Shown: piece by piece, positions 49,101 through 58,100 of the stretch
How the letters are laid out: each line of letters begins with the position of its first letter
Position numbering within the stretch: the stretch's first letter is position 1
NCBI RefSeq assembly: GCF_012726295.1
Contig: NZ_JABAOB010000012.1
Coordinates: forward strand, 186,001 to 250,000
From: Chitinophaga sp. Ak27
GTDB taxonomy: Bacteria > Bacteroidota > Bacteroidia > Chitinophagales > Chitinophagaceae
Reading direction: 5' to 3'
Length of the DNA stretch: 64,000 nt
Translations under genes and position numbers: made by a program
Notes under the pieces: generated by a model
What the model was told of the DNA's origin: nothing
The model's input: the letters and a program-made list of their open reading frames with translations, nothing else
Database searches by the model: none

Positions 49101-52100
49101 CGAAAGTGGAGAAGCTCTGTATACCGCTGAATTCAACATATTCCACCCCATCCTGCTGACCAGTAGCCGAAGGATTCAGTGCTGTAATATTAGCCAGTCC
49201 TTCAGGGGCCAGGTCGGCCAGTGTGGCAGCGATATCGCCGGTGTGTTTGAACCACGTCCAGCGTTGGGTACCGGTTACACCACGGGTGCCGGAAAGCATA
49301 TTTTCTGCATTGGTCTTTTCAGCCGGGTTCCAGAAGAAGCGAACGGTAACACCGCCGTTCTGCGTCAGGGCAGCACCGGTGTAGTTGATCTGCAGAAGCC
49401 TGCGCATCAGCTGCGTACCATAATCGGTACCGCTGTTTTTGCCCAATGCGGTATTCATGTCCCTGTTTACATCTACCAGCGCCGACAGTTTTGAAACATC
49501 CATGGTATTGCCATTGAGGGCAATAGAGGCAATGTATTTATTAGCGTCTGTAGGATCGTAGAAATACAGGGTATCGTTGCTGATACAGGTGGCGGTGACT
49601 GTCCTCACTGTCGCATCTGGTACCAGGTTAGCGGTACGTTTCAGGTGGCTGGTAACAAGTGTAAACACAACGCCATCTTTCAGTCCACTCACATTTTCAA
49701 AGCTCACGATGTTGCCGGCAAAGTTGGTTGCTGGAATTTCAGTCACCGTACCAGTAGCAAAGTTACCGTCACCATCTTCGTCCACCATGATCGTGAAATC
49801 ACTGGCATCGGTACCCGTTGTGGTGATACCAGTCAGGTCAAACTGCATGCTGAGCGGCTGTGTGCTGATATCGTAATTGGTGAATTGTGTTTTCCATTCT
49901 TGTGTGAGACGTTCAGGGATACAGCTGCCCACTGGCAGGTCTGTTCCTGTTACGGTAAGGGCATTGCTGTTGCTGCCTAGGAGGAGGTAACTTTTATCTG
50001 CGCCGAAAGTATTGGTGTTATCCACATTGGTGGCAGCAATAGTACGCATGCCAACCGTCAGGATGGAACCTGTATGAACGCTGCGGGACTGTTTCTGTAC
50101 CAGCGCTTCGCGGTCATCGCGACCAATACCGAAGATATTATTTTTATAAGTGCTGTTAGTTGTGGCGTTCCAGATCACGGAACCATCTGTAGCGAGGTAG
50201 TTCTGTGCGGTGCTTTGGTCGAGCGTAATACCATATTTAACACCGAGGTAGGATTCTACCTGTTGTGATTCGGTGGTGGTAAGGGCCGATTTGTATACGA
50301 TTACTTCAGGGATTTTACCATTGAAGATACGGCCGTCGAAGCTTGTACCATCAGTAGTGCGGCCACCGATTTCAAAGAAACCACCATCCGCTCCCGTGGC
50401 AAGATTGCCGCCGATTGGACCTTGTTTACCATTCAGCCACACGCTTCCCCCCTGCGGATTATTTGTACTGATATAAATACCCCTGGCGATGACAGGTCCG
50501 GTGTAGGTAGCCGTAGTGTTACCCATGATAGATCCAGCGGCATCCAGGCCAAAAGTATTGGTGTTTGTATAAATTAATCCTCTACCGGAAGCGCCTGTTG
50601 CCGTCCAGTTTCCGTTGGAGGCGAAGACCCCTCCCAGGTTAGCACCGTTTTGAATCGCGCCTTCCTGTCTAGCGACGGAGAAGATAGACAGGTTAGCAGA
50701 GGTATTCCAGTTAACGCCGGCATCTCCTTTGAGAGATTTGCCCAACGCGCCGCTGAAATCAACAGCCGGGTTAAAGTTGATACCGTTTGGTACCTGAACA
50801 ACGTCTGCGGAAGGAGCAATGGCATCTGTATGTGCAACCGGGGCTGCACGCAGTTCGGTAGGCATCGTAGTCGCCTGGTTCAGCCATTGCTGCACCTGGT
50901 TAGCGCCATCTACCTGCACATCTGCATTTGCTTTCACCCACAACATTTCATTGGCTACGCCACCTGGTGCAGTTACATAGCTGGCGAAAGTAAAGTATTG
51001 TCCATTAGTCAGATCCAGGTTGGCGGTATAACTAGCCACACCGTTCACATCGTTGGTAGACAGTTGTATAAATTGGTCGGAACCGTCAAACGTAGCGTCG
51101 TTGCTCACTACCAGGTAAGGTGTGGTGGCAGTTTTTGGCAACTGGTCTTTCCGTACCGCAATATTCACGGTACCTACGGTACCGGATTCCTGTACTTTCC
51201 AAACTCTCGCCATACGGGTGGTCACAGCTGGGTTACCAGTGATAGCGGTGGAGAAAGCGGTGCTGGCGCCATCGTCGCCCCACACCATATATGACTTATC
51301 TGCGGAGAAAGTATTGGTATTGCTGCCGTTATCTGCCGCAATGCCGCCGAGGCCCACTATGGGCTGTAAGCCCGTGTTGATGTTCTGGCTTTGCTTCTGC
51401 GTAAGGCCTTCTACATCATCGCGACCGATACCGGTGATATTATTTTTATAAGTGGCATTAGCCGTGGCATCCCATACTTTGGTGGTGCCATCGGTAGCCA
51501 GGTAATCAATCGGAGTGGTTTGATCTATCGTATAACCATACTTGATAGCCAGGTAGGTAGATACGCGCTGTTGCTCGGTAGCTGTTAACGCAGTCGGGTA
51601 TACGATAATATCTCCCATGGTACCAATCCATGCCTGCGCGCGGTCCCAGGGCCATGCACCTATTCCGGCATCAACGTTACCAGTATTCCACGCCTTAGCT
51701 GCAGATCCCAGCGATTTCATTTTGCTGTACAGTGTAGCAGTGCCGCCATTACCGGCCCACACACCCACCATTTCATTAAACACTCCCGGTTGCCAGTTTC
51801 CAGCCGGACTTGTCACATCATTAGCCCATCCCACAAAATCGGCTGTTCCATTTCCACCTACAAGTGCGAGACCTGTACCCTGGCTAGTTGCACCTGCACC
51901 GTAAGCGAGAATAAACTTATTGCCTGCGCCGGTGGTGGCTGCACTACCAGTGCCGAAGAGTGTTCTTGCAGCAGTTCCTATCGGCAACTTAGTGATATCC
52001 AGGCCCATAAAATCAGTACCGTCAAATTTTACCACCGGGTTAAAGTTAGCGTTAGCCGTCGCGTTGTTCATATACAGCGGCTGATTGGCAACGGTAGCTT

Positions 52101-55100
52101 GCGTAGCGTTGTTCAGGTCAGAGGCATAGTCGGTCCAGCCATTGATAGCTGTGCTATCTGTTGTACTGGAGGTACCTGCATCTGCACGTAACCAAAGGGA
52201 AGTACCCACTACCCCACCTGGCGTTTTAATAGCCGCGCCGTAGGTGAAATACTGGCCGCTGGTCAGGTTAACATTGGCAGCATAGTGTTTCACACCGTTG
52301 AGCGTCATGGCGGTTACCGGGATGTAAGTATCGCTGCCATCGAAAGTAGCATCATTACTGATGATAAGGTAAGTCTGCGCAGCATTGGGCAGTGCGTTGT
52401 AAGGCACGGCTACCTGTACAGTGCCCACCGTACCGGTTTTTTGTGCACGCCATACTCTTGCCATGCGGTAATTGGCTACCGGGTGACCGGTCAGCGGTGT
52501 TTTAAAGAGACTACTGTTACCGTTGTCGCCCCATACCATGTATGATTTATCGGCAGTAAATGCATTGGCATTACTGTTGTTTGTTTCTGAGAGATTATTC
52601 AAACCGATGGCCAGTTGCATACCGCCGGTTGTATTGCGGGATTGTTTCTGGTTCAGATCTTCTGCATCATCGCGGCCAATACCGGTGATGTTACTTCTAT
52701 AACCGCTGTTGGCGGTGGCATCCCATATGGTATTTCCATCGGTGGCTAGGTAGTTGCTGGCGCCATTGTTCAACGTAATACCGTACTTGATAGCCATATA
52801 GCTATTCACCTTTTGTTGTTCAACCGGCGTAAGCGGATTGGTATATACGATGAGGTCGCCCATGCGGCCATTATAGGAGGTAGGGCTTGATGCCCAACCC
52901 AATTGGAAGCCGCTGCCATTACCGGTGAATATGCTGGTATTATTACCGTTGGCTACATTCAAGCCATTCCTGTAAATGGATTGCTTGTTAGCGGCCAGGC
53001 TAATATCACTGGTTGTTGTCCAGAGAACAACAGAGTCATTGATGTTACCTGCGCTGTAAGTCAAACGGTTACTAACATAAGGAGCATCCCAGTACACAAC
53101 ATTATCTCCCCAGGTAGCGTGTAACGTAAACTGGGTGCCTGTTCCGGCAGGTTCGGTAAATACAACCGTGTTAAGATTAGTTGCCTGGCTGCCCGCATAG
53201 AATGCAGCAGCAGCATTGTAGGTACCATTTTTCAGGAAGGAACTACCGGTCATTGCATTAGGCGCACCGTTAAACCTTACTACCGGGTTAAAGTTCAAGT
53301 TCACTGCGGCATTATCCCTATAAATAGGCTGGTTCGCCGGTGTAGCCTGCGTTACATTATTCCCGTTGGGGCTATAATCATTCCAGCTGCTGATCGACAT
53401 ACTGTCGGCAGTAGCAGAAGTAGCAATATCCGCACGTAACCATAACAGGTTGCCGCTGGCTACACCACCCGGATATTTCACCGCTGCTCCAAAAGTGAAG
53501 TAGATGCCATCGGGTAGCTGGCTACTGCTAAGGGTGATGGTCTTATCTGCATTCAATGGCAGCTCTTTGCTGATCGTCGCAAAAGTAGGATCTGTGCTGA
53601 TCAACATATACACTTTGCTACCCGTTGCATTGGCCTTCAAGGTTATGTTCTGATCCGTCCAGTTGGTTTTGCCTACCTTCCAAATACGCGGCAGGCGACG
53701 GGTGGCATTGGTACCGCTTACAACTGTTGTGTAAGAGGTAGCAGACTGCCCATTATCTCCAAATACCAGGAATGATTTATCGTTGGTAATAGTATTGCTG
53801 TTCTGTTCGTTGGTCAGCGGAATATTGCTGCCCAGTGAAAGCGTTACAAACCCGGTATCTACGCTGAGTGATTGTTTGGTATTCAGTGCAGTAGCATCAT
53901 CTCTACCAATACCTGTAATACGGGCTTTATAAATAGGATCAGCTGTCCAGTATTTGGAGCCATCAGTAGCCAGGTAATCCGTGGCCCCATTGCCGATGGT
54001 AATACCATATTTAAGGCCCAGGTAGGATTCTACGGACTGGCGCTCTGCATCAGATAATACGCGGTTGTAGGCGATCACCTCTCCCATATTACCCATCCAG
54101 TAAAGCCCCCTGGCAGCTGTAGTACGGGATCCAATAGAGATAAGATTGGCGGTGAGTGGTGTTAAATTGATGGTACCCTGGTTGTCAAAGGTGTAATTTC
54201 CAAAAATACGAATTCCGTTCGGGGTATTATTGGCTTGGGTGGCACTAAAAATATAAGGTTTATTGGGCAGATAGGTATTAAGCCCGCCTATGCCCACTAC
54301 TGATGCGGCATTCTCCAAATACTGTATCTGCCCGGTATTAACGACCCGGAACTCCATTCCATGGGAACCGCCTACAGCACCACTACCAACAAGCTCTCTT
54401 GCTGATGCAAAGCCCGAACCGCTACCTACCGCAAAAACGGTGGCTGTAGCAGGGTCAATGCGCGTAGTAGTTATATCCAGGAAGTCATCTGTGCCATCGA
54501 ATACGAGGCCGTAGTTGAAGTTGAGCGCTTTCGCATCAGTGATAGGCTGACTGCTCACCACGCCCTGTGCGGCGTCATTACCTTTATTACTATAGTCGCT
54601 CCAGTTGCTGCCGCCGGATATACCATCATCTGCACGTAACCAGAAGCTAACTCCATTGTTAACGCCATTAGGACCAGTAACATTTTTTGCAAAAGTAAAG
54701 TAAGCGCCATCGGCCAGCAGGTTGCTGTTGAGCGTAACTATACCATCGGCGTTCAGCGCATAGGCCACGTCGCCGGTACCGAAGGTGTTGTCGGTGCTTA
54801 CCAACAGGTAAGTCCGTGCATTACCACCGGCAAGTTTTATAGTGATATTCTGGTCTGCCCAGTTAGTCTTCTGTGCTTTGAAGACACGGCCCATGCGGCT
54901 GTTGACTTTACTGATACCGGTAACCGGTGTTTGGTAAGTTGTTGCACCGGCATCATCTCCGAAAGTGAAGAAGGAAAGATCATTAGTAATAGTGGTTGCA
55001 TTGGCCTTATTGGAAATTGCCACGGAGGCACCCGCTGCGATAGTCACGATACCAGTATCGGCAGCCACAGATTGTTTCTGCAGCAACATCCCCCTGTCAT

Positions 55101-58100
55101 CACGGCCAATACCAGTGATATGTTTGGCATAAGCACCACCGGTAGCCGTCTTCCACATAGTAGTAGTACCATCGCTGGCGAGGTAATCCACCGGGGTATC
55201 TATACCTAATGTAAGGCCATAGCGCAACGCCATATAGGATTGTACCTGCCGGCGTTCTATTGTGCTAAGCTTGCGGGAATATAATATTACTTCAGGTATA
55301 TCGCCATTGAATACAGCATTATGACCAGCACCGATATAATCCCGATTACCAACCGGCGACAGGAAGTTTACAGCGTTGGTATTATCTGTTAGTAATACTT
55401 TGCCATCAATACCGGCTGCCCAGTCATTGGTGGCACTCCATATATTGAGCATATGTGAATTACGCACATTTACGCTGCCGGGGTATGCAAAGTTTCTACG
55501 CGCCGTGCCCGAGCCAAAGTAGGAATATTGATTGTTATTACTCCATACATATACACTCTGACCACTTACATAAGTTCCTCCAAATTCAAAAGGATAACCA
55601 ACAGCAGCACTGGCGGCATCAATATTGGATGTTTGAACAGAAAATATTTCGCCAGCAGTAAAAGTATTTGCTACCTCCGGCTGTTGTATGAAATAGTTGC
55701 CGTTGGGGCCAGTACCTACGAAACCGATAGCCGGGTTAAAATTAAAGGAAGCTTCTTTCCAGGAGAGGCCACCTCCGTTAACAAGAGTCCAGGTACGACC
55801 GGAAGCACTCAACTCTTTCCATTGCGTAGCGTTATTCCCTCCTGCTACTGCGCTATCTGCCCTGGTCCATACTTCCAGCCCTGCTCCCACACCAGCCGGA
55901 GCTGCCTGCGTACTCGCGAAAGTGAAGTAGGCACCATCTGGCAACTGGTCGCTATCCAGTGTTATCACACCATTTGCATCCAGTGCATATGATTTATCGC
56001 CTGCACCAAAGGTATCGTCATTGCTCACTAACAGGTAGGTGGCATTATTTCCCCCGGTAAGTGATAAGGTAACAGGACTTTTAACCCAGTTGGTTCGGTC
56101 TGTTTTATAGATACGCGCCATGCGCACGTTGAGATTACCCAGGCCGGTAACTGCCTGGCTATATGTAGCCGGCTGGCCGTTGTCACTGAAAGTAAAGAAA
56201 GAAAGGTCATTGGCGATGTCAATGGCATTCTCAGCATTGGAGGCGGCGAGGCTGCTTCCTATGCCAATGGTTACATTAGCTCCATCGAGTTGTGAGCGGC
56301 TTTGCTTCTGCAACAAGGTACCATTATCATCTCTACCAATACCGGTGATGCGTTCACCGTAACCGGTGTTTTTAGTGACAGTCCACATCCGGGTAGTGCC
56401 ATTGCTGGAGATATAATCAACAGGAGCACCAGCGCCAGTTTTCAATGTAAGCGCGTATTTCAGGCCCAGGTAACTGTTCACCTGCGCACGTTCAGTGGCG
56501 TTTAACTGCCTGTTGTAGAAGATCACTTCTGAAATACGGCCATTGAAGATAGAGTTATGTCCTGCACCGATGGCGTTGTTTAGCGCAGCTCCCCTCGAAA
56601 AATTAACGGGGAAGCTCGCGCTACTACCCATTGTTTTACCATCAAAATTCAATGACCAGCTGCCAGGGGCACTCCAGTTATTTAATAAATGTGGCAGTTG
56701 TATATTAATGCCAGGCAATCCATAGCCAGGTCTTGTAGTAGTACCGAAGTGCGTATAGTGACTACCGTTATATACGTAGAACGGCGCTCCGCCTGCTACT
56801 GTTGGGTCACCACCAAATTCAAACGGGAAACTCACCGCCGTAGAAGTACCCGGCAGGTTAGATAACTGTACAGAAAATATTTCACCGGCAGTATAACCTT
56901 CAGTAAATTTCGGCACCGTGAAATAGTTATTTCCTGCGAAGCTGATTGCCGGGTTATAGTTAATGGTATTCTTTTCCCAACCTATGGGTATATTAGAAGC
57001 ATTAACCGGCCATTCCCGCTGTACAGCCTGATCCTGCCATTTGAGAATACTGCCGTCAACCACTGATGTGCCGGCATCCGCTTTTACCCATGTCTGCAAA
57101 TTAGTCGCTACGCCACCCGGATATCGTTGTTGCTGGCCGAAGGTAAAGTAAGCGCCATTAGCCAGGTCTGCACTGCTCAGTGTCACCATTCCCGTACTGC
57201 TCAGTTTCAACTCCTTGGTAACTGTACCAAAAGCAGCATCTGTACTGATCAGCAGATAGTTATTCCCTGCGCCGCCTGCGAGCTGCAGCGTTATCTGCTG
57301 GCTGTTATCCCAGGAAGCGGTTTTCTGCACGCGCCATACGCGGCTCATACGCTGGTTAGCGTTGGCGCTGGTAACTGCCGTAAAGTAACCGGTGTTTCCT
57401 CCATTATCGCCAAAGGTGAAGAAGGCTTTATCCTGGGTGAAATTATTGCTGTTAGCAGCATTGGAAGCGGCAATCGCATTTCCCAGGGCAATGGTCACCA
57501 TACCGCTATCCTGGCTCAGGGATTGTTTCTGGCTCAGCATACTGCAATCTTCACGGCCTATACCCGTGATACGTGTGCCATAACCTGTGTTGGCAGCGGC
57601 AGTCCATATCTGCACAGTGCCGTCGCTGTTAATATAATCTGTTGCGCCGGAATTAAGGGTGATACCATATTTGAGCGCCATATAAGATTCAATGCGCTGT
57701 ATTTCGGCCGCTGTAAGATCACGGTTATAGATGAATACTTCCGGGATAAATACCTTTGAATACTCCGAGAAAGTAGCGCCGCCAACGTCTAATGTCCAGG
57801 CAGTACCATCTGCGGTGGGACCGTTTTTCACTACCGTACCATTGCTTTTAAAGGCATAAGCGCCGCTGGCCGCTCTTTCAAAAGAGTAGAGTTTGCCTTT
57901 GGCGGTGATTGCATTACCTGTGTTCAGCCATCCTTCCACATATAAGCGGTTTTCAAACCCAGCATGCCATCCCATTAATTTATTTCCACTGGAGCTATTA
58001 AATACACGACCGTTCTGAGAACCTTCCAATACGCCCATACCCATAATGGAATAAGCACCAGACACGGCTGCCGAAGCAGGCGCCAGGTGCGCATCGTTAC